From assembly GCF_900107125.1 (NCBI RefSeq), contig NZ_FNOU01000024.1, positions 1 through 40,179 on the forward strand: a DNA stretch of 40,179 bases, in the 5' to 3' direction. The DNA is from Eubacterium barkeri. Lineage in GTDB: Bacteria > Bacillota > Clostridia > Eubacteriales > Eubacteriaceae. The notes under the pieces were generated by a model. That model saw only the letters and a list, made by a program, of their open reading frames with translations. It was not told the DNA's origin and made no database searches. Position 1 is the first letter of the stretch. Each line of letters starts with the position of its first letter. Positions 29,714 through 37,254 of the stretch are shown piece after piece. A program made the translations under genes and the position numbers.

Positions 29714-31624
29714 TCAAATTTCGTCCGGAATTTCATCAAAATCATCAAGATTATCCTTCCATTCAATATCAAAAACTCGAATTGGCTTCCCACCAGGGAT
29801 GATTCTTACTGATCGATAGTTCCTGTTTTTCTCATGTTTTATCAGTCCCTTCGCATCAGCCCATCTTGAAAAGGACTTTGGCGAGTATCCGGCATCGCGA
29901 ATGATCCGTTCAAACGTGCTTTGAATGATATATACCCTGTTTTCCCGTTCCGAAATGCGCCCCCAGACCTCAGGGTAGGCACTAGAGCTCTCATCGGTCA
30001 CGAAGCGACCCTGATTCTCCACTATTTTCCCGTACAAATATTCCAAGCACTTCTCATCCTCAGAGATGTCAGACTCTTTTTTAATAAATTTAGCCACATC
30101 TTCAGTTGTTAGAGCATTACTATCTTCAAAAATATACCCAGAAGCTAGTGTATCAGCCGTTAAAATGAGACTCATGGAAATGCACTGCTTTTGCAGTCGG
30201 TCCTTATCTTCCATGAGCATTTTTTCGTAATATCGTTGCATTTCTTTAACTTTATCAATTCCGGCATCCTTAATGGCATCAACAAACCGACGTCCGGCAT
30301 GTCCATAATGGCCCTTGAAAAATTCCGCTGCTGCATGGCCGTCTGGAAAGATTTTGCTCATTTCTGTGGTCACCTCAATCACTCGGTTAATAGCCCCACC
30401 CTGGGCGGTATCGCTTATTATCGGGTGCTCCCCGGATGTCAGCGCGCAATTTGTCCAGTTGTTGGTGCGCCTAAGCCCAAGGCTTTGATTTGAGCGATCT
30501 TTTCCCGTGCCATTGCACAAAGTATAGACTAGCTCAGAAAAGTCGTCTTGCATCCGCTTTGACACTTTGGAGGTATCATCTAATATCATTGGCAGGTGGT
30601 TAAGCAAGTCTGCCCTGGCCTCGATGGCCACCGGAGTGGTCAGGAAATCCCCCATGTAGCCGCTGTCTTTATCTGGGTTGCCCCAAACCGAGGCGGCCAG
30701 CATGAGCGATACGGTTTTTCCACCCTCTGACAGGCCGTGCAGATTGACGATGAACGGCAACGCATTGCAGATACTGACCAGCACACTGGCGAATGATGCC
30801 GCCAACATGATGCGTGGCTCCAGACGGCCATCCTCCCGAATATTCTTGACGTAATCCACCCAATCGGCATACTCCCCAGAGCTTGAGACCGACTCGAACA
30901 CATTTTTAAACTTCTCTTCGCCGTCAAATGTGATGTCATCATCGTAGGGAATAAACTTCAGCTCATCCTGGTATTTCATCCACCCCAGCTTCGTGGTGGA
31001 GACCTTCACCGGGATCCCGGAAGCGTTAAGGCCCTCAAGGTCCGATAGATACCGGACTAACGCCCGGGATGTTTCCGATGTGACTGACAGCCCAGCATTC
31101 GCCAGGCTGACAATCTTGCTATTGGAGGAGATAACGTCCTTATTCGGCGTGATTTCCTTCCAACGCCCGTTTCGCTTGAAAGCGATTCGGACCTTTTCTT
31201 CCCCCGTTTGGGCATTTTCAAAAAAATTGACGATAGTAATCGGATGATAACAAGCTAGGGTTTTCCCCTTCTCTGAGTAGGTATATACCCCATTTTTATC
31301 GGCAATCCAAACCCCGCTGTAGAGCATGGGGTATTTGTCGCCAAAGTTGGTCTTGTAGCCCTTTTTTTTGTTGTCATTTCCAGCGGATTCGGCGATTTCC
31401 TTTTGCTGTTTGTTATATTCCTTTTGGTGTGCTGTAAAAAGCCCTTTAAACTCCGTTAGGCATTTGTAGCCCCGGGCCAGCTCCTCCAGAAGGCTTTTTG
31501 TGCGGAAGCGCTCGACTTCATCATCCATATCGAAGAGCCAGTAAAATACGGCATCATTTAGGATGTTATCTTTATCAACTTCGCTGATATCAACGATTTT
31601 TAATTCTTCGGATTCAACATCCAC
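29714..31624 (-). CDS. DUF927 replicative helicase/primase-type ATPase
   Basis: 636 residues. A DUF927-type core starts near 100 (GKTLACYHPITIVNFFENAQTG) and carries the Walker A GLSEGGKTVSL with MLAASVWGNP after it and PMILDDTSK as a probable Walker B. The C-terminal domain resembles a winged helix (IQSTFERIIRDAGYSPKSFSRWADAKGLI). It probably unwinds the origin next to its 3' end, with the CHC2 protein as primase. I place the start at GTG 31624, with AAGG upstream and just past the primase stop; the open frame runs on to 31762 without a binding site. Confidence 0.88.
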   Translation of the reverse strand: MDVESEELKIVDISEVDKDNILNDAVFYWLFDMDDEVERFRTKSLLEELARGYKCLTEFKGLFTAHQKEYNKQQKEIAESAGNDNKKKGYKTNFGDKYPMLYSGVWIADKNGVYTYSEKGKTLACYHPITIVNFFENAQTGEEKVRIAFKRNGRWKEITPNKDVISSNSKIVSLANAGLSVTSETSRALVRYLSDLEGLNASGIPVKVSTTKLGWMKYQDELKFIPYDDDITFDGEEKFKNVFESVSSSGEYADWVDYVKNIREDGRLEPRIMLAASFASVLVSICNALPFIVNLHGLSEGGKTVSLMLAASVWGNPDKDSGYMGDFLTTPVAIEARADLLNHLPMILDDTSKVSKRMQDDFSELVYTLCNGTGKDRSNQSLGLRRTNNWTNCALTSGEHPIISDTAQGGAINRVIEVTTEMSKIFPDGHAAAEFFKGHYGHAGRRFVDAIKDAGIDKVKEMQRYYEKMLMEDKDRLQKQCISMSLILTADTLASGYIFEDSNALTTEDVAKFIKKESDISEDEKCLEYLYGKIVENQGRFVTDESSSAYPEVWGRISERENRVYIIQSTFERIIRDAGYSPKSFSRWADAKGLIKHEKNRNYRSVRIIPGGKPIRVFDIEWKDNLDDFDEIPDEI

Positions 31625-31628
31625 TCCG

Positions 31629-32165
31629 TCACCACCTTCCCATGCTCTCTGCTTGATAGATTGCGCCATCCAGGTGATGGCATGCTTCCACGTACCGTTC
31701 ATCAATCCCGTCCTCCGGGGTTTTCGGGGCAAACCTGATCTTGTTCGCATCCAGGCGCGCAACTTCCAGGCGTGCTGTCTCCCACGCCTGGACCCGATGG
31801 TCTTTCAATGCTTTTTGTATATTGCGTTCTTTTATCTTTTTTTGCCGCTTGCGGATATCCGAATAGGTCAGTGGCTTATCAATCTCCTGGCCCCACAGCC
31901 TAAATTTGCGGTTGATATCCGCCAGGGCATCCTCAAAGCTACACTCCAGGTACTGCTCAACAAAATTGACTAATCCGCCATTGGCCCCGCAGGTGAAACA
32001 CTGCCATCCAAAGTCAGTGAAGCTGAAATTCTTGTCCGTCCCGTTGTGAATCGGGCATGGTATCCGCCGATGGCTGGCATTTCCGTCAAGCCCGTAGGCC
32101 GTCAGGATGTCCGCCATGGTCAGTTCAGCCTTGATCAAATCCGCTTGCTGTTTCGTTGTGAGCAT
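31629..32165 (-). CDS. DNA primase zinc-binding domain protein (CHC2)
   Basis: 178 residues. The N-terminal zinc finger IPCPIHNGTDKNFSFTDFGWQCFTCGANGGLVNFVEQ (about 35-70) is the CHC2 motif of DnaG-type primases, with ligands C37, H40, C57 and C60. No TOPRIM domain follows; the C-terminus is a charged coiled coil. It would act with the DUF927 protein encoded next. The ATG overlaps the preceding nuclease gene by 41 bases. Confidence 0.88.
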   Translation of the reverse strand: MLTTKQQADLIKAELTMADILTAYGLDGNASHRRIPCPIHNGTDKNFSFTDFGWQCFTCGANGGLVNFVEQYLECSFEDALADINRKFRLWGQEIDKPLTYSDIRKRQKKIKERNIQKALKDHRVQAWETARLEVARLDANKIRFAPKTPEDGIDERYVEACHHLDGAIYQAESMGRW

Positions 32166-32607
32166 CTTCGCCCACCTCCAATAGTTCTAGTATTCGCCTC
32201 CCGCTGTCGGCCGGAGTACAAAACTCAAAGCGTACGCCGTAGCGCTTAACCATGGTGTCTAAAGTCTTATAAAGCGTCTCTCCCGAAACCTTGCCACGCT
32301 TGTTTTTCCAGGCCTTTGCGTCCTCGATGCAGGTGGCCGTCTTGTCAATGATTAAAAAAACAAGCTCTGTCCCCATGTGCTTGGCCAGCATGATTTCCCG
32401 CTTGACTCTGTCCCTATCTTTACTGCAAAAGTTGCCAACCACCTCTTCAAAGCCTTTTTTTGTGTCCACCACCCGGGATGGCGGGGAGGAATAATCCCCC
32501 ACCGCTAATTTTGACCGAGTCACTGACACATCGTTGAGCTCAAAGTATGCGTGGGCCGCATCATACTTGCCGACATGCTGTCTTGTGTCCTCTATAATTA
32601 CTGCCAT
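32125..32607 (-). CDS. ERCC4-type nuclease
   Basis: 160 residues. The start IIEDTRQHVGKYDAAHAYFE, then VGDYSSPPSRVVDTKKGFEEVVGNFCSKDRDRVKREIMLAKHM, fits the ERCC4/XPF nuclease fold, in which D..(D/E)xK replaces the usual ERKxxxD. It is a structure-specific or Holliday-type nuclease within the recombination/replication block. No good Shine-Dalgarno sequence precedes the ATG at 32607, so translation is probably coupled to DUF669. Confidence 0.85.
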   Translation of the reverse strand: MAVIIEDTRQHVGKYDAAHAYFELNDVSVTRSKLAVGDYSSPPSRVVDTKKGFEEVVGNFCSKDRDRVKREIMLAKHMGTELVFLIIDKTATCIEDAKAWKNKRGKVSGETLYKTLDTMVKRYGVRFEFCTPADSGRRILELLEVGEDAHNETASGFDQG

Positions 32608-32610
32608 GGT

Positions 32611-33147
32611 TTAAAACGGCACGTCATCGCTCATATCACCGTCCGGCAATGCTGTAAACCCGCTCATCGGCTTGTTATATTCATTCACCTTTAATTCCGG
32701 GATTTTATAGTCGCCATTACGGATGGATTGGACGCTCAGCGTTAAAGCAACATTGATCCGTGTCTTTTCTTCGCCCTTCTGATTCCAATACTTTTCGTGG
32801 CCGATTACAAGGCCGATACGTTTATTCTCGAGCTCTAGGGGGTTGTTCGTAAATTCGTCCGCTTTGAAATTTTGGTTCGATTCCTCAATTGCCGTCAGCA
32901 TCGATTTGAAGAAGCGCTGAGCACTCTGTTTATAGCTTTTAATAAATGTCCCTGGCCAAAAGTTTAATCCTGCTGCCTGGTTTGTGAAGTGGTCCGTGTA
33001 TGGGCCTTCTACGACGTCAAATTCGATTCCCAAATATTCTTTACCTTCGTTGTCTTCCACTCTCAAAATCTGGCAAATATATCCTCCAGGGGGTAGTAAT
33101 TCAAATGGCTTTGCGCCTTCAATATCTTTCCAATTTGTGTTTTTCAT
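32611..33147 (-). CDS. DUF669 protein (phage recombination/replication accessory)
   Basis: 178 residues, MKNTNWKDIEGAKPFELLPPGGYICQILRVEDNEGKEYLGIEFDV, the DUF669 signature. It ends in an acidic, SSB-like tail (MSGFTALPDGDMSDDVPF) that resembles C-termini recruiting replication proteins, so an SSB-like role is likely. DUF669 usually follows the Sak4-like ATPase, as here. GGAGG precedes the ATG. Confidence 0.9.
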   Translation of the reverse strand: MKNTNWKDIEGAKPFELLPPGGYICQILRVEDNEGKEYLGIEFDVVEGPYTDHFTNQAAGLNFWPGTFIKSYKQSAQRFFKSMLTAIEESNQNFKADEFTNNPLELENKRIGLVIGHEKYWNQKGEEKTRINVALTLSVQSIRNGDYKIPELKVNEYNKPMSGFTALPDGDMSDDVPF

Positions 33148-33798
33148 TTAAAATTCCTCCATAACTTTCAATACTTCGGCCATATCGTTCGGGATTTCCA
33201 GGGACTCAAAGGCCCCCATCGGTGTTTTGGCCGTACTGTTTTTAGCCTGTGTTTCAAAGACATACTCATGATTTTCAGCGTCCTTGCACCGGCTCATAAG
33301 CACTGTGCCAAACATGCTCTCTACGCAGACCTTATCCAGTTTCTTTCCGCTGGTCTTCATCCTGGTATACATATACCCCGACTCATCACGTTCGGTCTGT
33401 GTGTGGGCGGTAAACACTACCGTGATATCCTCCCTGAGCTGCTGAGCCATTGCGATGACCCCCCGGATGGAAAAAGCCAAGTCTAGCCATTTGTCGTAAC
33501 CCTTCTCCTTCATCCGATTGAACTCATCATCCAGCATAATCCAATTGAGGGTGTCGACGATAATCACATGGATGTCCTCTCGTGTGTCCGAGATGCCTTT
33601 CAAAATCTGCATGATTTTATCCGAATCCGAGGTGGCACAATAGTTTTTATTTTCACTGTTATACTGCTTGCGCCATCCTCTCCAGGACAGCCCTTTTTTA
33701 TCGCAGTCAATATAATATGTACCCTTCGGGTCAAGATTCCGCATTGATGTGGTTTTCCCGCTCCCGGAATCGCCCATTACCAAAATAATATTGCTCAT
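33148..33798 (-). CDS. Sak4-like RecA-family ATPase
   Basis: 216 residues with Walker A MGDSGSGKTTSM (about 7-18), Walker B IHVIIVDTLNWIM (about 76-88) and a sensor-like VVFTAHTQTERD (about 126-137). It fits the AAA_24/Sak4 group of short RecA-like single-strand annealing or recombination ATPases. It is grouped with Gp157, DUF669 and the nuclease. GAGG precedes the ATG at 33798. Confidence 0.88.
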   Translation of the reverse strand: MSNIILVMGDSGSGKTTSMRNLDPKGTYYIDCDKKGLSWRGWRKQYNSENKNYCATSDSDKIMQILKGISDTREDIHVIIVDTLNWIMLDDEFNRMKEKGYDKWLDLAFSIRGVIAMAQQLREDITVVFTAHTQTERDESGYMYTRMKTSGKKLDKVCVESMFGTVLMSRCKDAENHEYVFETQAKNSTAKTPMGAFESLEIPNDMAEVLKVMEEF

Positions 33799-33800
33799 GT

Positions 33801-34271
33801 TTACCTCACTTGTAAGCTTAAATTCTCAACCATTCGGGCCCCATCAATGATTTCCCCGTCCTCAAGCGCTACTTTAATTTCCGTTTTATTTGGCTCCTTC
33901 TTGATGCGTAAGAATCGTTCCTCAAGGGATGCCTCATCAAACACTTCAACGGATTTAGTGCTTCTAAAGCTAATGGTGTTTCTTGCCGTTTTAATCTTTT
34001 CCTTTCCTGCAAACAGCATCTCGTTCTTAAGGTATTCCTTAACATTCTCAAGCTTTTTATTGATTGATTTCTTGCGCTTGTCCAACGCCATCATTTCGGC
34101 CTTTACCGCATCCTCCTCTGCCTTTAGGGACTTAACCAGGCAGGCAACGTTGTCTGCTTTTTCCTCAAACGCCTCTTCAATATCATTCAAAGCAACAATG
34201 GTTTCTTCGGACTCAAGGTCTTCATTATCTAAAATTCTTTGGTACTCTTCTCTGATTTCGTAAAGTTTCAC
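33801..34271 (-). CDS. Siphovirus Gp157-like protein
   Basis: 156 residues with a long coiled coil (about 20-85, EKADNVACLVKSLKAEEDAVKAEMMALDKRKKSINKKLENVKEYL), then a beta-rich end (TARNTISFRSTKSVEV; FLRIKKEPNKTEIKVAL). This is the Gp157 family, once linked to phage resistance in Streptococcus thermophilus. Start is GTG at 34271 with AAGGA upstream. It opens the replication block. Confidence 0.92.
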   Translation of the reverse strand: MKLYEIREEYQRILDNEDLESEETIVALNDIEEAFEEKADNVACLVKSLKAEEDAVKAEMMALDKRKKSINKKLENVKEYLKNEMLFAGKEKIKTARNTISFRSTKSVEVFDEASLEERFLRIKKEPNKTEIKVALEDGEIIDGARMVENLSLQVR

Positions 34272-34284
34272 TATTTTTTTCCTT

Positions 34285-34512
34285 TCAGAAATTTCTATCC
34301 CTGCGGGCCTCTTCGATGGCCTCCCACCAATCCGTGGATGATGCTACGTCAATGCAACATTCGCAACCCACTACCTCGCCATCATATCGCCGGTAAATCG
34401 TGTAGCACGCCTCGCCGCAAACCGGGCAAAGCGGAAGCTCAGTCGGTGCGCATCGCGGGTACCCCGTAGCTAGTGCGGCTGTAATATCAGGATGCTCAAT
34501 CATATTCTTCAT
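34285..34512 (-). CDS. Small zinc-finger protein
   Basis: 75 residues: CPVCGEACY near residue 30 and GCECC near residue 50 with an intervening YRRYDGEVV turn, a treble-clef-like zinc site, then an acidic/Arg-rich C-terminus. Start chosen at the ATG at 34512, with AGGAAA upstream; 34503 is possible. It overlaps the preceding gene by 17 bases. Confidence 0.7.
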   Translation of the reverse strand: MKNMIEHPDITAALATGYPRCAPTELPLCPVCGEACYTIYRRYDGEVVGCECCIDVASSTDWWEAIEEARRDRNF

Positions 34513-34777
34513 CCGTTTCCTGTCTGAGTTCAAAGAACTCTACCCCGTCGACGTCAAAATAAGCTTCTCTGTTATAAAATGAATCTTCCCGATCTCTTTC
34601 CTTCAGTTCTTCACAAAAAAAGTCAGCCAGAACTTCGATCCCATGTGAGACGTGCACAGTAAAGTCAGAAGCTAGTCCAATAATACGCACATCATCTAAA
34701 TCTATTGCATTAAGAGATCGTGCTTCTTTTGAGCAGTCGATGAGTCGCTGCGTTAACGCTTTCAATTCACAGTTCAT
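34496..34777 (-). CDS. Hypothetical early protein
   Basis: 93 residues (MNCELKALTQRLIDCSKEARSLNAIDLDDVRIIGLAS), helical at the start and very acidic at the end (FFELRQETDEEYD). The start overlaps the preceding stop (ATGA). Function unknown. Confidence 0.68.
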   Translation of the reverse strand: MNCELKALTQRLIDCSKEARSLNAIDLDDVRIIGLASDFTVHVSHGIEVLADFFCEELKERDREDSFYNREAYFDVDGVEFFELRQETDEEYD

Positions 34778-34941
34778 TTTTTAGTATCCTTTCGATTCTC
34801 TCTCGCTTCAGTTCGCCGTGCCCAGCATTGTCCGGGCAGCATCAGCTTGCCATCAAGCGCACCACAGCGGTTCATCTGATTTCTGGTGTAGTTGAGGCAC
34901 TGTACATCAGTGCACCGGAGTTCCGTGTATTTGTCTGACAT
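34774..34941 (-). CDS. Short Cys-containing protein
   Basis: 55 residues from the ATG at 34941, which overlaps the TAA of the preceding gene (TAATG) with GGGAGG upstream. CTDVQC, a middle Cys and GQCW imply a zinc knuckle; the C-terminus is basic (RRTEARENRKDTKK). Function unknown. Confidence 0.65.
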   Translation of the reverse strand: MSDKYTELRCTDVQCLNYTRNQMNRCGALDGKLMLPGQCWARRTEARENRKDTKK

Positions 34942-35210
34942 TAGAGCGCCCTCCCGCAATTCCAGCAAAACTTATGTCTTCCTGATATAGCCTTCGATCC
35001 GCAAACAGGGCAAGATTGATAGTTGATGCCAACTGTCAAAAGAGATTCCAGTGACGCATATGTATCAATCATCGTTGAGATAGCCTCCAGCGCAATGCGG
35101 TCATCCCGCCGCCGGAACCCATCTGAGATATCCCCGTCTTTTTTGGACATCTTGACCCTGCCTGCAAAAGCATCCCGGGCCATCTTGTAATCATCGAGTG
35201 TGTATTCCAT
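34941..35210 (-). CDS. Early protein with C-terminal zinc ribbon
   Basis: 89 residues: a helical N-terminal part (YTLDDYKMARDAFAGRVKMSKKDGD) and a C-terminal zinc ribbon CPVCGSKA...KFCWNCGRAL (about 67-89). The ATG at 35210 shares a base with the previous TGA. A possible DNA- or RNA-binding regulator. Confidence 0.7.
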   Translation of the reverse strand: MEYTLDDYKMARDAFAGRVKMSKKDGDISDGFRRRDDRIALEAISTMIDTYASLESLLTVGINYQSCPVCGSKAISGRHKFCWNCGRAL

Positions 35211-35389
35211 CAGTGACCCGCCACCTTTCCTTTGGGGATAAAATGCTTCTCCCGGTTAACCATAAGCACCTTCGGCACTAACCGTTTGCGATACCGCTGC
35301 ACATCTTCCATCCGTTCTACACCAGATCGGCAATCAATGACAACCCCGTTCTGGTCGTCCTGGATGATACGGCCTTTCTTATTCTTCAT
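35210..35389 (-). CDS. Small basic early protein
   Basis: 59 residues, Lys/Arg rich (MKNKKGRIIQDDQNGVVIDCRSG; RYRKRLVPKVLMVNREKH), probably nucleic acid-binding. The start at 35389 is chosen because AAAGGATG lies at proper spacing; ATG 35395 would leave no gap. Its leader is covered on the opposite strand by the small RNA candidate at 35437-35487. Confidence 0.6.
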   Translation of the reverse strand: MKNKKGRIIQDDQNGVVIDCRSGVERMEDVQRYRKRLVPKVLMVNREKHFIPKGKVAGH

Positions 35390-35401
35390 TTTCATCCTTT
35401 C

Positions 35402-35430
35402 TTGCCAAAACCACCAAAAGGCGGTATAAT
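35402..35430 (+). promoter_or_regulatory. Plus-strand promoter of the candidate small RNA
   Basis: -35 TTGCCA (35402-35407), 17-bp spacer, -10 TATAAT (35425-35430). It points rightward, against the early operon, and no plus-strand gene follows before the terminator ending at 35487. Confidence 0.75.
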
Positions 35431-35436
35431 GACTTT

Positions 35437-35487
35437 AATCTAATTCCGTTGCACCTTCGGGAGTCCTATGTCCCGGGGTGCTTTTTT
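35437..35487 (+). ncRNA. Candidate small RNA (about 50 nt) with intrinsic terminator
   Basis: From the predicted start near 35437 the transcript has a short single-stranded 5' part and then a hairpin: GCACC (451-455) with GGTGC (477-481) and CGGGA (458-462) with TCCCG (471-475), loop GTCCTATG, then six T (482-487). The T-tract is only on the plus strand, so this is a terminator for plus RNA, not for the early operon. The RNA is antisense to the gap between the HTH gene and the 59-residue gene. Confidence 0.6.
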
Positions 35488-35689
35488 AATCATGCTCAAT
35501 GATGATGATTTCATCCAAATCAACACAAAGGCCATTAGCGATTTTTATCGCTGTTGCAGGCCGACAGCTCTTCCCGTTAAAAATCGCAGAAATGGTTACC
35601 CTCGATATCCCGATTTTTTCAGAAAGTTCTGACTGGTTAAGTCCAGCTTTTCCAAGTGCAATCTGAAGCTTTGATTTAATAAATCTCAC
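35486..35689 (-). CDS. Small Xre/Cro-type HTH regulator
   Basis: 67 residues from GTG at 35689 (RFIKSKLQIALGKAGLNQSELSEKIGISRVTISAIFNGKSCRPATAIKIANGL), a complete HTH_3/Xre fold, residues about 9-60. An upstream frame to 35740 is Cys/Gly-rich and lies in the previous gene. It may be a second regulator of early genes, since a separate Cro-like protein sits at 36240. The TAA lies inside the start of the T-tract of the opposing small RNA. Confidence 0.78.
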   Translation of the reverse strand: MRFIKSKLQIALGKAGLNQSELSEKIGISRVTISAIFNGKSCRPATAIKIANGLCVDLDEIIIIEHD

Positions 35690-35705
35690 GTACCCACATC
35701 CTTTC

Positions 35706-35855
35706 TTAATGCGTTGCATCCTCCCATACCCACACCCCACCGGGTGCCATCAATACCATCAGCCACTCCCCGCCCATCGCCGGGGCCGACCGGGTCCACA
35801 TGACCGCCAGGGCGATGAGGAGAGCGGTGGCTGTGGCTAAAATATACTTTTTCAC
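35706..35855 (-). CDS. Small membrane protein (49 residues)
   Basis: GTG at 35855 overlaps the TAG of the preceding gene, with GGAGGG upstream. The product KKYILATATALLIALAVMW has one N-terminal transmembrane helix and a short Trp/Met-rich second hydrophobic segment. Two other frames cover the same bases but are Pro/His-rich and less plausible. Function unknown. Confidence 0.6.
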   Translation of the reverse strand: MKKYILATATALLIALAVMWTRSAPAMGGEWLMVLMAPGGVWVWEDATH

Positions 35856-36175
35856 TACTTCCCTCCAATCAGTGCTCGACTCAGGTCTTCGCCAGTGATA
35901 TTGGTCATCCGGCAATATAGTGGCAAGATCGGCACTCGCCCAAACCCGCTCTCATTGTTGCCATTTCTGGATACCTGTCTTCCGCCAACGGCATAAGGGT
36001 TTGTCCCTCGATACGCCGCTGTTCTAAAGCATTCCTTGTCCATCCCGATGAGCTTTGCCCCTGTATTGAGATCGATGCTGTGCTTTCCATTTGCAACGGC
36101 ATCATTGACCGTAGAGACGAGTTCGTCATACAAAGCAAGTATGCTTTCGGGTATGTAAATTGATTTTTCTTCCAT
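35855..36175 (-). CDS. Early DNA-binding-like protein
   Basis: 106 residues. ALYDELVSTVNDAVANGKHSIDLNTGAKLIGMDKECFRTAAYRGTNPYAVGG looks like a winged-helix or MerR-like helix-turn-helix, followed by RVPILPLYCRMT. AGGAGGTG precedes the ATG at 36175. It could be an excisionase or an early activator. An exact copy of the CI/Cro operator lies 57 bases upstream, so it may have its own regulated promoter. Confidence 0.65.
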   Translation of the reverse strand: MEEKSIYIPESILALYDELVSTVNDAVANGKHSIDLNTGAKLIGMDKECFRTAAYRGTNPYAVGGRQVSRNGNNESGFGRVPILPLYCRMTNITGEDLSRALIGGK

Positions 36176-36231
36176 TACTACACCTCCTTTCTGAGTTTTA
36201 AGGAATCATATCAATCCGATTAAACCGTACT

Positions 36232-36248
36232 GTGTCTTTTTAAGACAC
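36232..36248. promoter_or_regulatory. CI/Cro operator copy (exact) at the end of cro
   Basis: GTGTCTTTTTAAGACAC, perfect 7-bp arms and 3-bp centre, identical to the operator at 36478-36494. It overlaps the stop codon of the Cro-like gene and lies ahead of gene 35855-36175. Confidence 0.85.
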
Positions 36249-36458
36249 TAATTTTGTAAAAAAAATTTCATCAACCTCTACAGCTGTCAGGTTATACTTT
36301 TTTTTAATCTTAGAGATTTCTGACTGCGTAAATTCCGAACCGTGCGTTTCGTTGATTTTTGCGGAAAATGTGGTTCGACTGATTCCAATGTATTTAGCCA
36401 AAGCCATTCCAGTATCGCCGTGCAAACGCATCGTAGATTCAAGCCGATTCTTATTCAT
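36240..36458 (-). CDS. Cro-like repressor
   Basis: 72 residues: MNKNRLESTMRLHGDTGMALAKYIGISRTTFSAKINETHG, a short Xre/Cro-type helix-turn-helix, and a C-terminal TAVEVDEIFFTKLV strand. It is the first gene of the leftward early operon, divergent from the CI repressor. GGAGG precedes the ATG. It should compete with CI for the GTGTCTT-N3-AAGACAC operators. Confidence 0.85.
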   Translation of the reverse strand: MNKNRLESTMRLHGDTGMALAKYIGISRTTFSAKINETHGSEFTQSEISKIKKKYNLTAVEVDEIFFTKLVS

Positions 36459-36477
36459 GATGCACCTCCTTTTTATT

Positions 36478-36494
36478 GTGTCTTTTTAAGACAC
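36478..36494. promoter_or_regulatory. CI/Cro operator copy (exact) at the early promoter
   Basis: GTGTCTTTTTAAGACAC, identical to the copy at 36232-36248. It lies immediately downstream of the -10 box of the leftward promoter (36499-36504), so bound repressor would cover the transcription start. Confidence 0.9.
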
Positions 36495-36498
36495 TTAC

Positions 36499-36527
36499 AG
36501 TATAAACCAATCTTTAATTATTGTCAA
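36499..36527 (-). promoter_or_regulatory. Leftward early promoter (cro)
   Basis: Minus strand: -35 TTGACA (36527-36522), 17-bp spacer, -10 TATACT (36504-36499). Strong promoter for the cro-led early operon, reaching the terminator at 21583-21613 if no other stops intervene. Confidence 0.92.
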
Positions 36528-36534
36528 CGCAAAT

Positions 36535-36551
36535 GTTTATTTTTAAGACAC
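36535..36551. promoter_or_regulatory. CI/Cro operator (one good half-site)
   Basis: GTTTATTTTTAAGACAC: right half exact, left half with two mismatches to GTGTCTT. Lies between the two divergent promoters, upstream of both -35 boxes. Confidence 0.7.
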
Positions 36552-36566
36552 TTTTTTAAAAATATC

Positions 36567-36595
36567 TTGCAAATTCTGCCAAGATGTAGTAAAAT
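36567..36595 (+). promoter_or_regulatory. Rightward repressor promoter (cI)
   Basis: -35 TTGCAA (36567-36572), 17-bp spacer, -10 TAAAAT (36590-36595). Weaker than the cro promoter. A diverged operator half-site (AAGACAC at 36597-36603) lies directly downstream of the -10, giving a place for autorepression. Confidence 0.8.
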
Positions 36596-36603
36596 TAAGA
36601 CAC
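36587..36603. promoter_or_regulatory. Diverged CI/Cro operator at the repressor promoter
   Basis: Only the right half (AAGACAC, 36597-36603) matches the consensus; the left half is degenerate. Position over the start of the cI transcript suggests weak autoregulation. Confidence 0.5.
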
Positions 36604-36621
36604 TAACAGGAGGTGATTGTC

Positions 36622-37248
36622 TTGGAAATGAGTGACTTGATAAAATCAGAACGAACAAGGTTGGATATGACGCAACAAGACCTTGCCGATCGACTTGGGT
36701 TAAAAAAATCGGCTATTGCCAAATATGAGAATGGACGCGTTGAAAATTTAAAACGTTCTACCATTGAAAAAATGGCAAAGATTTTTAATTGCAGTCCAGC
36801 TTATCTCATGGGATGGACGGACAACGTAAAGCCAATGAAAACTCTATCTCAAGAATCATTTATATCTATTGATATTCTGGGGTCAGTCCCAGCAGGAACA
36901 CCGATAGAAGCGATTGAAGATATCGTTGGGCAAGTAAGGATCCCTGAAAATTGGACGGACGATGGAAGTGAATACCGAGCACTAAGAGTGCGTGGCGATA
37001 GTATGTATCCCATGTACATCGAAGGCGATACTGTCATCATTAGAATACAGCCAGATTGCAATAATAGACAAGATGCCGTTGTATTTGTTAATGGATATGA
37101 TGCAACACTAAAAAAAGTTATTAAAAATCATGATGGCACCATCACGCTTCAGGCGATCAATCCAGAATGGCAAAGCAAGACATATGGCCCGGACGATGAT
37201 GAAATAAGAATTTGGGGCGTAGTCGTTAAATTAGAAAGAGATTTTTAG
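36622..37248 (+). CDS. CI-type repressor with LexA-like autocleavage domain
   Basis: 208 residues. The N-terminus is an Xre helix-turn-helix (DLIKSERTRLDMTQQDLADRLGLKKSAIAKYENGR). The C-terminus is a peptidase S24 domain with the cleavage-like site VPAGTP, the nucleophile Ser in RGDSMYPMY and the general-base Lys in DATLKKV. It keeps the lysogen by binding the GTGTCTT-type operators and is inactivated after SOS induction. Start is TTG at 36622, eight bases after AGGAGG; ATG 36628 is the alternative and GTG 36613 lies in the binding site. Confidence 0.92.
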   Translation: MEMSDLIKSERTRLDMTQQDLADRLGLKKSAIAKYENGRVENLKRSTIEKMAKIFNCSPAYLMGWTDNVKPMKTLSQESFISIDILGSVPAGTPIEAIEDIVGQVRIPENWTDDGSEYRALRVRGDSMYPMYIEGDTVIIRIQPDCNNRQDAVVFVNGYDATLKKVIKNHDGTITLQAINPEWQSKTYGPDDDEIRIWGVVVKLERDF

Positions 37249-37254
37249 TGAAGT

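Noticed and set aside
35686..35868. 60-residue minus-strand frame (His/Gly/Pro-rich)
   Set aside because: It shares bases with the membrane-protein frame from GTG 35855, which has a good binding site and stop/start overlap; this one has neither.
36981..37061. Phage repressor operator-like half sites within cI
   Set aside because: No full GTGTCTT-N3-AAGACAC match was seen outside 36232-36603; isolated AAGACA words, such as the one near 21204, are explained by other structures.
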